Part shown: positions 25,379 to 35,550 of the stretch, piece by piece
Position numbering within the stretch: position 1 is the first letter of the stretch
Layout of the letters: every line of letters begins with the position of its first letter
Assembly: GCA_943331105.2 (NCBI GenBank)
Contig: CALQKH020000015.1
Location: forward strand, 1-64,000
DNA length: 64,000 bases
Source: Akkermansia muciniphila
GTDB taxonomy: Bacteria; Pseudomonadota; Gammaproteobacteria; Burkholderiales; Burkholderiaceae_C
Direction: 5' to 3'
Program-made: the position numbers and the translations under genes
Notes under the pieces: generated by a model
Databases searched by the model: none
What the model saw: the letters and a program-made list of their open reading frames with translations, nothing else
What the model was told of the DNA's origin: nothing

Positions 25379-27058
25379 ATGTCTGAATCATTTGCCGCCC
25401 TGTTCGAAGAATCTCTGACGCGCACCGAAATGCGCCCAGGCGAAGTCATCACCGCTGAAGTCGTGCGCATCGAGCACAACTTTGTGGTGGTCAACGCTGG
25501 TCTCAAATCCGAGTCCTACGTTCCCCTCGAAGAATTCAAGAACGACCAGGGCGAAATCGAAGTCCAAGTAGGTGACTTCGTGTCCGTGGCCATCGGCTCC
25601 ATCGAAAACGGTTACGGCGACACCATCTTGTCGCGTGACACCGCCAAGCGTTTGGCTTCCTGGATGTCTCTGGAAAAAGCCCTCGAATCCGGCGAGTTTG
25701 TCACTGGCGTGACCAGCGGCAAAGTCAAGGGTGGCCTGACCGTGTTGGTCAATGGCATCCGCGCTTTCTTGCCCGGCTCTTTGGTCGACACACGCCCCAC
25801 CAAAGACCTGTCTCCCTATGAGAACAAGACCCTCGAATTCAAGGTCATCAAGCTCGACCGCAAGCGCAACAACGTCGTGTTGTCACGCCGCGCTGTGGTG
25901 GAAGCCTCGATGGGCGAAGAGCGCGCCAAGCTGATGGAAACATTGCGCGAAGGCTCCATCGTTCACGGTGTGGTCAAGAACATCACCGAATACGGTGCGT
26001 TCGTGGACTTGGGCGGCATCGACGGCTTGCTGCACATCACCGACATGGCGTGGCGCCGTGTCCGTCACCCTTCCGAAGTGGTGACAGCTGGTCAAGAAAT
26101 CACCGCCAAGATCCTCAAGTTCGACACCGAGAAAAACCGCGTGTCCTTGGGCCTCAAGCAAATGGGCGATGACCCATGGATGGGCGTGAACCGCCGCTAC
26201 CCACAAAGCACCCGCATGTTCGGCAAGATCACCAACATCGCCGACTACGGCGCGTTTGTCGAACTCGAGCCAGGCATCGAAGGCTTGGTGCACGTGTCTG
26301 AAATGGACTGGACCAACAAGAACGTGGCCCCTTCCAAGATCGTGGCTTTGGGCGACGAAGTCGAAGTCATGGTCCTCGAGATCGACGAAGACAAGCGCCG
26401 CATCAGTTTGGGCATGAAGCAGTGCCGTGCCAACCCATGGCAAGAGTTCGCTCAAAACACCAAGCGTGGCGACCGCGTCAAGGGCCCGATCAAGTCGATC
26501 ACCGACTTCGGCGTGTTCGTGGGCTTGGCTGCCGGCATCGACGGCCTGGTGCACCTGTCTGACTTGTCTTGGAATGAAACCGGCGAAAACGCTGTGCGCG
26601 AATTCAAGAAGGGTCAAGAAGTTGAGGCTTTGGTCTTGGCTGTGGACGTGGACCGCGAGCGCATCAGCTTGGGCATCAAACAGCTCGACTCCGATCCTTT
26701 CACCACCTTCGTGTCGATCAACGACAAAGGCCAAACCGTTACCGGCAAGGTCAAGACAGTGGATGCCAAGGGCGCTGAAATCGATCTGGGCGAAGACATC
26801 ATCGGCTACCTGCGTGTGTCCGAAATCTCGCGTGACCGTGTAGAAGACGCCAGCCATGTGTTGAAAGTCGGCGACGAAGTGACCGCTGTGGTGGTGAACG
26901 TGGACCGCAAGACACGCAACATCCAGTTGTCGATCAAAGCCAAAGACGCTGTGGACCAACAAGAAGCCATGGCCACCTTGTCCAGTCAGGCCAAGAGCGA
27001 AAACGCTGGCACGACCAGCTTGGGCGCATTGTTGCGTGCCAAGTTGGACAACAACTGA
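25379..27058 (+). CDS. rpsA: 30S ribosomal protein S1
   Basis: The 559-residue protein consists of six S1-type OB-fold repeats. The later ones are marked by repeated phrases such as [21 protein letters not shown] and [22 protein letters not shown]. It binds mRNA at the ribosome and aids initiation on structured or weak-Shine-Dalgarno messages. AGGAAA lies before ATG 25379 after a 198-bp leader, and a strong terminator follows. Length and architecture match the family. Confidence 0.98.
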   Translation: MSESFAALFEESLTRTEMRPGEVITAEVVRIEHNFVVVNAGLKSESYVPLEEFKNDQGEIEVQVGDFVSVAIGSIENGYGDTILSRDTAKRLASWMSLEKALESGEFVTGVTSGKVKGGLTVLVNGIRAFLPGSLVDTRPTKDLSPYENKTLEFKVIKLDRKRNNVVLSRRAVVEASMGEERAKLMETLREGSIVHGVVKNITEYGAFVDLGGIDGLLHITDMAWRRVRHPSEVVTAGQEITAKILKFDTEKNRVSLGLKQMGDDPWMGVNRRYPQSTRMFGKITNIADYGAFVELEPGIEGLVHVSEMDWTNKNVAPSKIVALGDEVEVMVLEIDEDKRRISLGMKQCRANPWQEFAQNTKRGDRVKGPIKSITDFGVFVGLAAGIDGLVHLSDLSWNETGENAVREFKKGQEVEALVLAVDVDRERISLGIKQLDSDPFTTFVSINDKGQTVTGKVKTVDAKGAEIDLGEDIIGYLRVSEISRDRVEDASHVLKVGDEVTAVVVNVDRKTRNIQLSIKAKDAVDQQEAMATLSSQAKSENAGTTSLGALLRAKLDNN

Positions 27059-27086
27059 TCTGTGATCTGAAGACGCTTGCTGTCTG

Positions 27087-27121
27087 AAAAGCCTGCCCCT
27101 GTCATGGGGGCAGGCTTTTTT
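27087..27121 (+). terminator. Intrinsic terminator after rpsA
   Basis: AAAAGCCTGCCCC (27087-27099) pairs with GGGGCAGGC (27107-27115) and is followed by TTTTTT (27116-27121). The stem is strong and the loop about seven bases. ihfB starts 50 bases further on. Confidence 0.9.
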
Positions 27122-27170
27122 CAGGTCGGTGCCTGGCACCGGCAAGTGGCTCGAACAACGAATTGCACCC

Positions 27171-27491
27171 ATGACCCGCTCTGATCTGGTTGAAGAACTC
27201 GCCGCCCGCTTCGCGCAATTGACCCACCGTGACGCCGAATTGGCCGTCAAAACGGTGCTGGACGCCATGAGCGACGCGCTGGTCAAAGGCCACCGCATCG
27301 AAATACGCGGCTTTGGCAGCTTCTCCATCAACCGCCGCCCGCCACGCGTGGGCCGCAACCCGCGCTCGGGTGAGAGTGTGAAAATTCCCGAAAAACGCGT
27401 TCCCCATTTCAAACCCGGCAAAGCCTTGCGCGAGGCCGTGGATGCAGGCACTTTCGCCCACGCCCAAAAGGCGGCTGACTCCAAGGAATGA
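27171..27491 (+). CDS. ihfB: Integration host factor subunit beta
   Basis: The 106-residue protein matches IHF-beta: [37 protein letters not shown] (the DNA-inserting arm with its proline) and [11 protein letters not shown]. With IHF-alpha it bends DNA strongly and assists recombination, replication and sigma-54 promoters. ATG 27171 gives the family start MTRSDL; upstream codons in the same frame lie in the terminator region. Its place after rpsA is conserved. Confidence 0.95.
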   Translation: MTRSDLVEELAARFAQLTHRDAELAVKTVLDAMSDALVKGHRIEIRGFGSFSINRRPPRVGRNPRSGESVKIPEKRVPHFKPGKALREAVDAGTFAHAQKAADSKE

Positions 27492-27573
27492 AGCCCTTTC
27501 TCGGCCGTTATGGCTCTGGTTTCCTGGCACGGTGACAGGTCGTTAGAATGAATTCATCTCTCGAGGTCACGCC

Positions 27574-27879
27574 ATGAAACGTCTGCTTCGGCTGCTGCAG
27601 TGGTTACTGAAAGCGGCTGTTTTTTTCACACTCTTTGCTTTTGCGGTGAACAACCAGCAAGAAACCCGTGTGAACTTCTTTTTCAGCACTTATTGGTCTG
27701 CGCCCACTGTTTTGGTGGTCTTGTGCGCTTTTACTTTGGGTGTGGTGGTCGGCGTTTTGGGCATGGTGCCCCGTTGGTGGCGTGAGCGTCAAGCCGTGAA
27801 ACAAATGGGCCCTGCTGCTGCCAGTGCCGCCCAACCGGACACCCCTTCGACGACGCCAGAGGTGCCCCGTGGAATTTGA
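27574..27879 (+). CDS. lapA: LapA family inner-membrane protein (DUF1049)
   Basis: The 101-residue protein has two membrane helices, at about 9-27 (LLKAAVFFTLFAFAVN) and 42-62 (APTVLVVLCAFTLGVVVGVL), and a proline-rich cytoplasmic tail. LapA works with LapB in lipopolysaccharide homeostasis. It overlaps the lapB start by 11 bases. Its position between ihfB and lapB is conserved in proteobacteria. Confidence 0.88.
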   Translation: MKRLLRLLQWLLKAAVFFTLFAFAVNNQQETRVNFFFSTYWSAPTVLVVLCAFTLGVVVGVLGMVPRWWRERQAVKQMGPAAASAAQPDTPSTTPEVPRGI

Positions 27880-29038
27880 CTTCACTTGGATTTTGTTGGG
27901 CTTGCCCATTGCCTTTGCCTTGGGCTGGATCGCCTCGCGCCTCGATCTGCGCCAAATGCGTTTGGCCAACCGTCAAGCCCCACGCGCTTACTTCAAGGGC
28001 CTGAATTACCTGCTGAACGAGCAACAAGACCAAGCGATTGACGCTTTCATTGAGGCCGTGCAAAACGATCCCGACACCTCCGAGCTGCATTTTGCGCTGG
28101 GCAATTTGTTCCGTCGCCGCGGTGAGTACGACCGTGCGGTCAGGGTGCACGAACACCTGTTGTCCCGTGCTGACCTGAGCAACGCTGACCGGCAAAGGGC
28201 TCAACACGGCTTGGCGCTGGATTACCTGAAAGCCGGCTTGCTCGACCGCGCTGAAGAGGCGCTGCGCAAACTCGAAGGCACCACTTATGAAGGCCAAGCA
28301 CGGATGGCCAGAATGGCCATCTACGAACGCTCTCGTGAATGGCCCGAAGCAGCGGCAGTTGCACTCTTGCTTGAAACAACAGGCGAAGTGGACTTCAGTG
28401 TCCGCATGGCGCATTACCAGTGTGAACAGGCCAGAGAATGGGTCCAAAAAGGGGACCCGACAGCCGCCATTGAGCTGCTGCAAGCGACCCTTCAAAGTCA
28501 CCCCCATGCCGCGAGGCCCCGCATTTTGTTGGGCCAATTGCAATTGAACCAAGGACTGTCTCGCGCAGCCTATGACACCTTGGCGGTTCTGTTTGAGCAC
28601 CACGACAACGCTGCACCTTTGGCTGCGGCCAGCTTGGTGAAAGCGGCCAAGGCTTGCGACATGGGCAAAGATGCCTACCGCTTGCTGGAGGCCCATTACC
28701 AAAAGGCGCCCTGTATCGATGTCCTCAACGCCATCACCGAAATCCATCAAACGGGCACAGCCACCAACAGTGCTGCAGATTCAGCGGCGCTAGACCGCTA
28801 CCTCGGTCATTTGCAAAAGCAGCCCTCCTTGATGGCTGCAAGCCGATGGTTGACTGGCGCACGGCCGGGCCAGCCATCGCTTCCAGAACCCGTGCAAAAG
28901 GCGCTGGAACATGCCACCAAGCCCTTGGCCAGATACCGCTGCGCCGCTTGCGGCTTCGAAGCCAAAGAGCATTTTTGGCACTGCCCCGGGTGCCAAGCTT
29001 GGGACAGCTACCCCCCCAAGCGCGTCGAAGAAATCTAA
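27869..29038 (+). CDS. lapB: LapB lipopolysaccharide assembly protein (YciM)
   Basis: The 389-residue protein has one N-terminal membrane helix (FTWILLGLPIAFALGWI), a series of TPR-like helical repeats (from about residue 35; YFKGLNYLLNEQQDQAIDAF) and a C-terminal rubredoxin-like metal site (YRCAACG and HCPGCQAW, residues about 350-375). LapB regulates LpxC proteolysis by FtsH and coordinates LPS synthesis. GTG 27869 is chosen because it gives the family N-terminus; it overlaps lapA. Confidence 0.92.
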   Translation: MEFDFTWILLGLPIAFALGWIASRLDLRQMRLANRQAPRAYFKGLNYLLNEQQDQAIDAFIEAVQNDPDTSELHFALGNLFRRRGEYDRAVRVHEHLLSRADLSNADRQRAQHGLALDYLKAGLLDRAEEALRKLEGTTYEGQARMARMAIYERSREWPEAAAVALLLETTGEVDFSVRMAHYQCEQAREWVQKGDPTAAIELLQATLQSHPHAARPRILLGQLQLNQGLSRAAYDTLAVLFEHHDNAAPLAAASLVKAAKACDMGKDAYRLLEAHYQKAPCIDVLNAITEIHQTGTATNSAADSAALDRYLGHLQKQPSLMAASRWLTGARPGQPSLPEPVQKALEHATKPLARYRCAACGFEAKEHFWHCPGCQAWDSYPPKRVEEI

Positions 29039-29151
29039 AAATTAACACTTTTATTTTAGAAATTCAGGGTTATCACCCTTCATCCCGCGCCGTGTGCTTT
29101 TCACAATGCACCTTGCTGCACATTTTTGCAGTCAACCCAAGGAGCGCAGAC

Positions 29152-29535
29152 ATGTTGAAAAAAATCACAGGTGCCTTGCTGGCTTTCGGATTCGCAGGCC
29201 TGACCTGGGCCCAACAAATTGATTTGAACAAGGCCACGGAGGTCGAACTCGACGCCCTCAAGGGTGTCGGGCCGGTGCTGACCAAGGCGGTGATGGACGA
29301 GCGCAAAAAGGCCCCGTTCAAGGACTGGGAAGATGCCACCAGCCGGGTCAAAGGCTTAGGCCCCCAAAAGGCCAGCAGCCTGTCGGAGCAAGGCGTGCGC
29401 ATACAGGGCAGTGCCTACACCAGCAAATCGGCCGTCAATACAAACACCAAAGAAACCAGCAAGGACGCAGGCAAACCGCCTGCAGCCAAGCCAGCCGATG
29501 CAGCGACGGCCAAGCCTGCACCCGCAAAAAACTGA
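29152..29535 (+). CDS. ComEA-like helix-hairpin-helix protein
   Basis: The 127-residue protein has a signal peptide (LLAFGFAGLTWA) and then a helix-hairpin-helix domain beginning IDLNKATEVELDALKGVGP (about residues 22-80), the fold of ComEA-type DNA-binding proteins. A lysine/alanine/proline-rich tail follows. ComEA binds incoming DNA in the periplasm during transformation; this single-domain version may do so or simply bind DNA. AAGGAG precedes ATG 29152. Confidence 0.85.
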   Translation: MLKKITGALLAFGFAGLTWAQQIDLNKATEVELDALKGVGPVLTKAVMDERKKAPFKDWEDATSRVKGLGPQKASSLSEQGVRIQGSAYTSKSAVNTNTKETSKDAGKPPAAKPADAATAKPAPAKN

Positions 29536-29592
29536 CATCCATCATGCAAAAGGGGTTGAGCAGGTCAACCTGCCTCAGCCACCTTTCAACTT

Positions 29593-32500
29593 TTAAGCCT
29601 GACCGAAACCACCGCCGCCAGGCGTGTGGATCTCAAACACATCACCCGCTCGCATTTCAACCTGGCCAATATGGGCCAGCTCTTGCACCGTGCCATCGGT
29701 TCGCACCACGCGGTTGATGCCCGCTAAGCCACTGTGCCCGCCCGCCATGCCAAAGGCCGGCTGAACCCGTCCATTGGACAAAATACCCGCCGTCATCGGC
29801 TCCAAAAAGCGCACGCGGCGCACACCGCCATCACCGCCGTGCCACCGCCCCGCGCCGCCTGAGCCGTGACGGATCGCGTAACTCTCCAGCCGCACCGGAA
29901 AGCGGAACTCCAGCACTTCGGGGTCGGTCAAGCGTGAATTGGTCATGTGGGTTTGCACGACCGAAGTGCCATCAAAGCCACCCACCAAATTGCCTTGCGC
30001 ATCAAATCGCCCCCCCGCACCACTGCCGCCAGAGATGGTTTCGTAGTACTGCACCCGCGCATTGCCAAAGGTGAAGTTGTTCATGGTGGGCTGGCTGCCT
30101 GCCATCACACCCAAAGCGCCAAACAGCGCGTTGGTGATGCAGGTTGAGGTTTCCACATTGCCCGCCACCACCGAAGCGGGCGGATTGGGGTTGAGCATGG
30201 AGCCAGCCGGAATGATGACCTTCAGCGGCTTCAAGCAGCCCGCATTCAGTGGGATGTCATCCTGAACCAAGCTGCGAAACACATACAGCACCGCCGCCAT
30301 GCACACTGCCCGGGGCGCGTTGAAATTGTTCGGCAACTGGGCGCTCGTGCCAGTGAAGTCGATCTCGGCCGTGCGCTGCTCCGCGTTCACGCGCACTGCC
30401 ACTTGGATCTGCGCGCCATTGTCCAAGGGCAAGGTGAAAACGCCGTTTTTCAGGCTGGTGATGACGCGGCGCACAGACTCTTCGGCATTGTCCTGAACAT
30501 GCCGCATGTAGGCCTGCACCACATCCAAGCCAAATTGGGCAACCATCCGGCGCAACTCCTGCACGCCTTTTTCATTGGCGGCGATTTGCGCTTTCAGGTC
30601 GGCCATGTTTTGCGCCGGATTGCGCGAGGGGTATTCACCGCTTTGCAGCAAGGCCACCATCTCGGCTTCGCGCAGGTGGCCTGCCTCGACCAGCTTGACG
30701 TTGTTGATCTGCACGCCCTCTTCTTCGATGCGCGTAGAAAACGGTGGCATGGAACCCGGCGTCAAACCGCCCACATCGGCATGATGCCCGCGTGAGCCCA
30801 CATAGAACACCGGCTCGGCGTGACCGTCCAGGTACACCGGGGTGATGACGGTGATGTCGGGCAAGTGCGTGCCGCCGTGGTAGGGGTCATTCAAGACGAA
30901 CACATCGCCCGGCTGCATGCGGCCTTTGTTCTCTTGGATGACGGTCTGGATGCTTTCACCCATCGAACCCAAGTGCACCGGCATGTGCGGCGCGTTGGCA
31001 ATCAAATGGCCTTCGGCACTGAACAAGGCACACGAAAAGTCCAAACGTTCCTTGATGTTGACCGAGTAGGCTGTGTTTTGCAGCTGCAATCCCATTTGCT
31101 CGGCGATGTTCATGAACAGGTTGTTGAACACCTCCAAAAGCACCGGGTCGGCCTGCGTGCCTGCGGCATGCTGCACCGCGCGCGCCTGCACGCGCACCAG
31201 CAGCAAGTGGTCCAGCGCGGTCAGTCGCGCTTGCCAGCCGGGCTCCACCACGGTGGTGGCATTTTTCTCGGCAATGATGGCCGGGCCGTCGATCACATCC
31301 CCCGGGCGCATGTCTTCGCGCACCACCAGCGCAGCGTCCATCCACTCGGCCACGCCTTGCACGTTGGCGGCATACACACGCACCGTGTCACGGCGCGGCA
31401 CTTCGCGCTCAGGGTGCAGGGCATGGACGGCTTCTTCGGGTGCGTCGCCAGACAGCACGGCTTCGACCGATACGGCTTCAACCACCAAGGCTTTGCCCTG
31501 CATCAAAAAGGCAAACCGCTGGCGATACGCCGCTTCAAAACCCGCCACCAACTGGGCCTGATCACCCCAAGCCACCACCAGCGCCGAATCGGTGCCTTCG
31601 TAGCGCAGGTGCACACGTTGGCGCAGCTCGATGCGCTCGGCGTTGGCCACGTCCCCGCCCATTTGCGCCAGCAAAGCCTGACGGGTGGATTCGCCCAAAG
31701 ACTGCAAGCGCTCGGCCATCAAAGGCATGGCGGCCGCATCCAGTCGCCGCTCCATGCTTTCCTCACGCATCACGTTTTGGTCGGCCAAGCCCATGCCATA
31801 AGCCGAGAGCACGCCCGCCAGCGGGTGCACCATCACTTGCGACATGCCCAGCGCATCGGCCACCAAACAAGCATGCTGCCCGCCCGCGCCGCCAAAGCAC
31901 TGCAGGGTGTAACGCGTCACATCGTAGCCCCGTGCCACTGAAATTTTCTTGATCGCGTTGGCCATCTGCTGCACTGCGATCTGGATGAACCCGTGCGCCA
32001 CGTCTTCGGCTGCGCGCCCGGTCTGCACGGCCAGTTTTTGGAAGTGCCCATGCACCACCTCAGCGTCCAGCGGCTGGTCTGCGTCCGGCCCAAACACCGA
32101 AGGGAAAAACTTCGGTTGCACCTTGCCCACCATCACGTTGGCATCGGTCACAGCCAGCGGCCCACCCCGGCGGTAACTGGCCGGGCCCGGGTTGGCCCCC
32201 GCGCTTTGCGGGCCGACGCGAAAACGCGCACCGTCGTAGGCCAGCAGCGATCCACCACCTGCCGCCACGGTGTGGATGCTCATCATGGGCGCGCGCATGC
32301 GCACACCGGCCACCTGGGTTTCAAACTCGCGCTCGAACTGCCCGGCAAAGTGCGACACATCGGTGGATGTGCCTCCCATGTCAAAACCAATCACTTTGTC
32401 GTGCCCCGCCAATTGGGCCGTGCGGGCCATGCCCACAATGCCACCGGCCGGGCCACTCAAGATGGCGTCTTTGCCTGCAAACACTTGCGCGTCAGTCAGG

Positions 32501-33255
32501 CCGCCCGAAGACTGCATGAACATCAGTTTCACGCCCGGCATCTCACTGGCCACTTGGTCCACATAACGGCGCAAGATGGGTGACAAATACGCATCGACCA
32601 CCGTGGTGTCACCCCGGCTGACCAGTTTCATCATCGGGCTGGTCTGGTGCGAGGTACTGATTTGCGTGAAACCCACTTCACGCGCCAAACGCGCGGCCGC
32701 TTGCTCGTGGGCTGTGTGACGCCAGCCGTGCATAAAAACCACCGCCACTGAGCGTACGCCTTGCGCATGCACATTCACCAATTGGCTGCGCAAATGCACC
32801 TCATCGAGTGATTGCAAGACCTCACCCTCCACCGTCACGCGTTCGTGTGCCTCCACCACGGCGCTGTACAACAGCTCGGGCAACACAATTTGGCGGTCAA
32901 ACAAACGCGGGCGGTTTTGGTAAGCGATGCGCAACGCATCGCCAAAGCCCTGCGTGGTCACCAGCAGTGTCGCTTCGCCTTTGCGCTCCAGCAGCGCATT
33001 GGTGGCCACCGTGGTGCCCATCTTCACGCACTCGACCTGCTCGGGCGTGACCGGCTCGCCAGGCTTCAAGCCCAGCAAATGGCGAATGCCCGCCACCGCT
33101 GCGTCCCGGTACTGCTCTGGGTTTTCGCTCAGCAATTTGTGCGTGACCAGACTGCCATCGGGGCGCTTGCCCACCACATCAGTAAAGGTGCCGCCCCGGT
33201 CGATCCAGAATTGCCAACGGTTTGGACCAGCGGATGTGATGTGGGATTCGGTCAT
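29593..33255 (-). CDS. 5-oxoprolinase / hydantoinase fused A and B subunits
   Basis: The 1220-residue protein joins HyuA (about 1-690; [42 protein letters not shown]) and HyuB (about 700-1215; [40 protein letters not shown]) domains. Fused enzymes of this length are ATP-dependent 5-oxoprolinases, opening 5-oxoproline to glutamate; some relatives cleave N-methylhydantoins. It is encoded opposite a TRAP transporter and beside a MarR-type regulator at 33290, which may supply and control its substrate. No frameshift was seen. Confidence 0.9.
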   Translation of the reverse strand: MTESHITSAGPNRWQFWIDRGGTFTDVVGKRPDGSLVTHKLLSENPEQYRDAAVAGIRHLLGLKPGEPVTPEQVECVKMGTTVATNALLERKGEATLLVTTQGFGDALRIAYQNRPRLFDRQIVLPELLYSAVVEAHERVTVEGEVLQSLDEVHLRSQLVNVHAQGVRSVAVVFMHGWRHTAHEQAAARLAREVGFTQISTSHQTSPMMKLVSRGDTTVVDAYLSPILRRYVDQVASEMPGVKLMFMQSSGGLTDAQVFAGKDAILSGPAGGIVGMARTAQLAGHDKVIGFDMGGTSTDVSHFAGQFEREFETQVAGVRMRAPMMSIHTVAAGGGSLLAYDGARFRVGPQSAGANPGPASYRRGGPLAVTDANVMVGKVQPKFFPSVFGPDADQPLDAEVVHGHFQKLAVQTGRAAEDVAHGFIQIAVQQMANAIKKISVARGYDVTRYTLQCFGGAGGQHACLVADALGMSQVMVHPLAGVLSAYGMGLADQNVMREESMERRLDAAAMPLMAERLQSLGESTRQALLAQMGGDVANAERIELRQRVHLRYEGTDSALVVAWGDQAQLVAGFEAAYRQRFAFLMQGKALVVEAVSVEAVLSGDAPEEAVHALHPEREVPRRDTVRVYAANVQGVAEWMDAALVVREDMRPGDVIDGPAIIAEKNATTVVEPGWQARLTALDHLLLVRVQARAVQHAAGTQADPVLLEVFNNLFMNIAEQMGLQLQNTAYSVNIKERLDFSCALFSAEGHLIANAPHMPVHLGSMGESIQTVIQENKGRMQPGDVFVLNDPYHGGTHLPDITVITPVYLDGHAEPVFYVGSRGHHADVGGLTPGSMPPFSTRIEEEGVQINNVKLVEAGHLREAEMVALLQSGEYPSRNPAQNMADLKAQIAANEKGVQELRRMVAQFGLDVVQAYMRHVQDNAEESVRRVITSLKNGVFTLPLDNGAQIQVAVRVNAEQRTAEIDFTGTSAQLPNNFNAPRAVCMAAVLYVFRSLVQDDIPLNAGCLKPLKVIIPAGSMLNPNPPASVVAGNVETSTCITNALFGALGVMAGSQPTMNNFTFGNARVQYYETISGGSGAGGRFDAQGNLVGGFDGTSVVQTHMTNSRLTDPEVLEFRFPVRLESYAIRHGSGGAGRWHGGDGGVRRVRFLEPMTAGILSNGRVQPAFGMAGGHSGLAGINRVVRTDGTVQELAHIGQVEMRAGDVFEIHTPGGGGFGQA

Positions 33256-33289
33256 AGGACGTTCAACAATCAGAATTCAAAAATCAAGA

Positions 33290-33850
33290 TCACAAAGAGG
33301 CCGCCGCACGCGCAGCCTGGTCGTACATGCCGGAGAGCACGCGCAGCAACCGGGCCAACTCACCAATGTCTCGGTTCAGGCCATCGTCGGCTTTGAGCGC
33401 ATCTATCAAACAGCTCTCCCGGATCTCGCGGTAGCGCTGCACATAGGCGCGGCCTTCATCGGTGGCCGCATAGGTCACGTCTTTGCCGTTTTTTTGTGAC
33501 ACCACCACGCCAAGGCCTTGCAGCTTTTTCAGGGCGTAGTTCACCAAATGTGTGTCTTCGATGTTCATGATGAAACAGATGTCGGCCAGGCGCTTGTCGC
33601 GGGCCCGGTGTGTCACATGGTGCAACACCAGCACATCCAGCGGCGTCAAATCCTTCAGCCCGGCGGCAGCCATGCAGTGGATGATCCAGCGGTGAAAGGC
33701 GTTGCCCGCCACGATCAAGCCGAATTCGAACTCGCTCATCTCAGCGCTGTCGGGCGAGACCAGGTGAGCCGAGGACACGATGGGGCTGGTGACAAGGGGT
33801 GCGCAGGGCGCCGACATGCTGAGGGAATTTTTGCGTGGCATGGATTCCAT
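33290..33850 (-). CDS. MarR-type winged-helix regulator
   Basis: The product (about 186 residues from ATG 33850) has a central winged-helix region: LTPLDVLVLHHVTHRARDKRLADIC, INIEDTHLVNYALKKLQGLGVV and a wing KNGKDVTYAATDEG. The N-terminal 40 residues are variable. Starts at 33841 and 33892 are also possible; none has a strong ribosome binding site. It lies between the oxoprolinase gene (same strand, 34 bp downstream) and the divergent TRAP operon, so it probably controls one or both in response to a small molecule. Confidence 0.75.
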   Translation of the reverse strand: MESMPRKNSLSMSAPCAPLVTSPIVSSAHLVSPDSAEMSEFEFGLIVAGNAFHRWIIHCMAAAGLKDLTPLDVLVLHHVTHRARDKRLADICFIMNIEDTHLVNYALKKLQGLGVVVSQKNGKDVTYAATDEGRAYVQRYREIRESCLIDALKADDGLNRDIGELARLLRVLSGMYDQAARAAASL

Positions 33851-34055
33851 CACGTTGAAAAAGATGAGAAAGTCTATGTCCGTTACCAACAATTTGCCAA
33901 CAATTTGTTGACATTAAGGGAAAACACCGAGCACAAATCGGCACCAGCATGCCTACAGTGGTCATCTGACAGATGCACCCGATGCGCGCGTGAAGCGGGC
34001 ACCTTTCTTGCACTGCCCAGTGAACCGTTCATCACCATCTTGTACAGGAGTTCTC

Positions 34056-35030
34056 ATGCAACGTCGCGCCCTTCACCTCAGCCTGCTGGCTGGCCTGCTC
34101 GCTGTTTCCGGCTTCGTGTCGGCCCAAACCAAGTGGGACCTGCCCGCAGCCTACCCGGCCACCAACTTCCACACGGTCAACATGACCCAGTTTGCGGCCG
34201 ATGTCGACAAGGCCACAGCGGGCAAGCTGAAAATCACGGTCCATGCCAACGCCTCGCTGTTCAAGGCGCCCGAGATCAAGCGCGCTGTGCAAGGCGGGCA
34301 AGCCCAATTGGGCGAAATTTTGCTGGTCAACTTCCAGAACGAATGGCAACCCTTTGGTGCGGACGGCCTGCCCTTTTTGGCTGACAGCTACGACGAGTCC
34401 ATGAAACTTTACAGGGCGCAAAAGCCATTGCTGGAAAAGAAACTGGCCGAGCAGGGCATGATGCTCTTGTATTCGGTGGCTTGGCCACCTCAAGGCATTT
34501 ACAGCAAAAAGCCCCTCAACAGCGTCGCCGATTTGAAGGGCATCAAGTGGCGTGCCTACAGCCCCACAACCGCGAGGATCGCGGAACTGATCGGTGCTCA
34601 ACCAGTGACGGTTCAAGCCGCAGAGTTTTCGCAAGCCTTGGCCACGGGCGTAGTCGAGTCGACCATGACATCGGGCGCCACCGGCGTGGACAGCAAGCTG
34701 TTCGAGCACCTCAAGTTCTATTACGACGTGCAAGCTTGGTTGCCCAAGAACGCGGTGATCGCCAACAAGAAAGCCTTTGACGCACTGGACAAGCCCACGC
34801 AGGACGCTTTGCTCAAAGCGGCTGCTGCAGCTGAAACCAGGGGCTGGACCGAATCACGCAAGGTCAACACCACCACACTGGAAACCCTCAAGGCCAATGG
34901 CATGACGGTGGCCCCTCCGTCGGCGCAACTCAAAGCCGACATGAAAAAAGTGGGCGACACCATCATGAAAGAGTGGCTTGAGAAGTCCGGTGCCGAAGGC
35001 AAAGCCATCGTCGACGCTTTCAACCGCTGA
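34056..35030 (+). CDS. TRAP transporter solute-binding protein (DctP family)
   Basis: The 324-residue protein has a signal peptide (LSLLAGLLAVSGFVSA) and the DctP fold: LPAAYPATNFHTV, GQAQLGEILL, and a ligand arginine region KGIKWRAYSP. It binds a carboxylate in the periplasm for the DctQM permease encoded next. AGGAG precedes ATG 34056. The neighbouring oxoprolinase suggests pyroglutamate or a related cyclic acid as ligand, which is inference. Confidence 0.9.
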   Translation: MQRRALHLSLLAGLLAVSGFVSAQTKWDLPAAYPATNFHTVNMTQFAADVDKATAGKLKITVHANASLFKAPEIKRAVQGGQAQLGEILLVNFQNEWQPFGADGLPFLADSYDESMKLYRAQKPLLEKKLAEQGMMLLYSVAWPPQGIYSKKPLNSVADLKGIKWRAYSPTTARIAELIGAQPVTVQAAEFSQALATGVVESTMTSGATGVDSKLFEHLKFYYDVQAWLPKNAVIANKKAFDALDKPTQDALLKAAAAAETRGWTESRKVNTTTLETLKANGMTVAPPSAQLKADMKKVGDTIMKEWLEKSGAEGKAIVDAFNR

Positions 35031-35034
35031 TGGC

Positions 35035-35544
35035 ATGAGAAGACTGCTCAACGCCATTTATGACAGCAGCGCTGCCTTGGCAGCGCTGTGCATGTGCGGC
35101 CTGCTGTTCATGGTGCTGTTGTCGGTCTTGAGTCGGCAGTTCCATGTCCATGTGCCCGGCACCGATGCCTATGCCGGTTACCTGATGGCAGGTGCTGGCT
35201 TTTTGGCGCTGGCACACACCTTGAAGCGGGGCGAACACATCCGCGTCACCTTGGTGCTGGGCTTGTTCAAGGGCACTGCCCGACGGAGCTTCGAGATCTT
35301 CAGTTTAGGCCTGGCCAGCTTGCTGGCGGGTCTGTTTGCTTTCTACAGTTGCCGCCTGGTATGGCAATCCATTGAGTTTCACGACATATCAACCGGCAAC
35401 GATGCCACGCCGATGTGGATCCCCCAGTTGGTCATGGCATTGGGCACTGTGATTTTTGCTTTGGCCTTTGTCGATGAACTGGTGCTCGAAATCCGAGGAC
35501 TGCGCACCGCCCCTGACAGCGGCGAGATGCTGCGCAACGAATGA
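35035..35544 (+). CDS. TRAP transporter small permease (DctQ family)
   Basis: The 169-residue protein has four membrane helices, at about 10-35, 50-65, 88-112 and 130-150, and the DctQ-type motif LKRGEHIRVTL in its middle. It supports the large permease. ATG 35035 follows the dctP stop by four bases; a longer frame starting at 34978 lies inside dctP and is not used. Confidence 0.88.
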   Translation: MRRLLNAIYDSSAALAALCMCGLLFMVLLSVLSRQFHVHVPGTDAYAGYLMAGAGFLALAHTLKRGEHIRVTLVLGLFKGTARRSFEIFSLGLASLLAGLFAFYSCRLVWQSIEFHDISTGNDATPMWIPQLVMALGTVIFALAFVDELVLEIRGLRTAPDSGEMLRNE

Positions 35545-35550
35545 CCTGCC

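Noticed and set aside
25883..27484. 533-codon minus-strand frame opposite rpsA
   Set aside because: It mirrors repeated S1 domains on the reverse strand and has an unnatural composition. rpsA is unambiguous.
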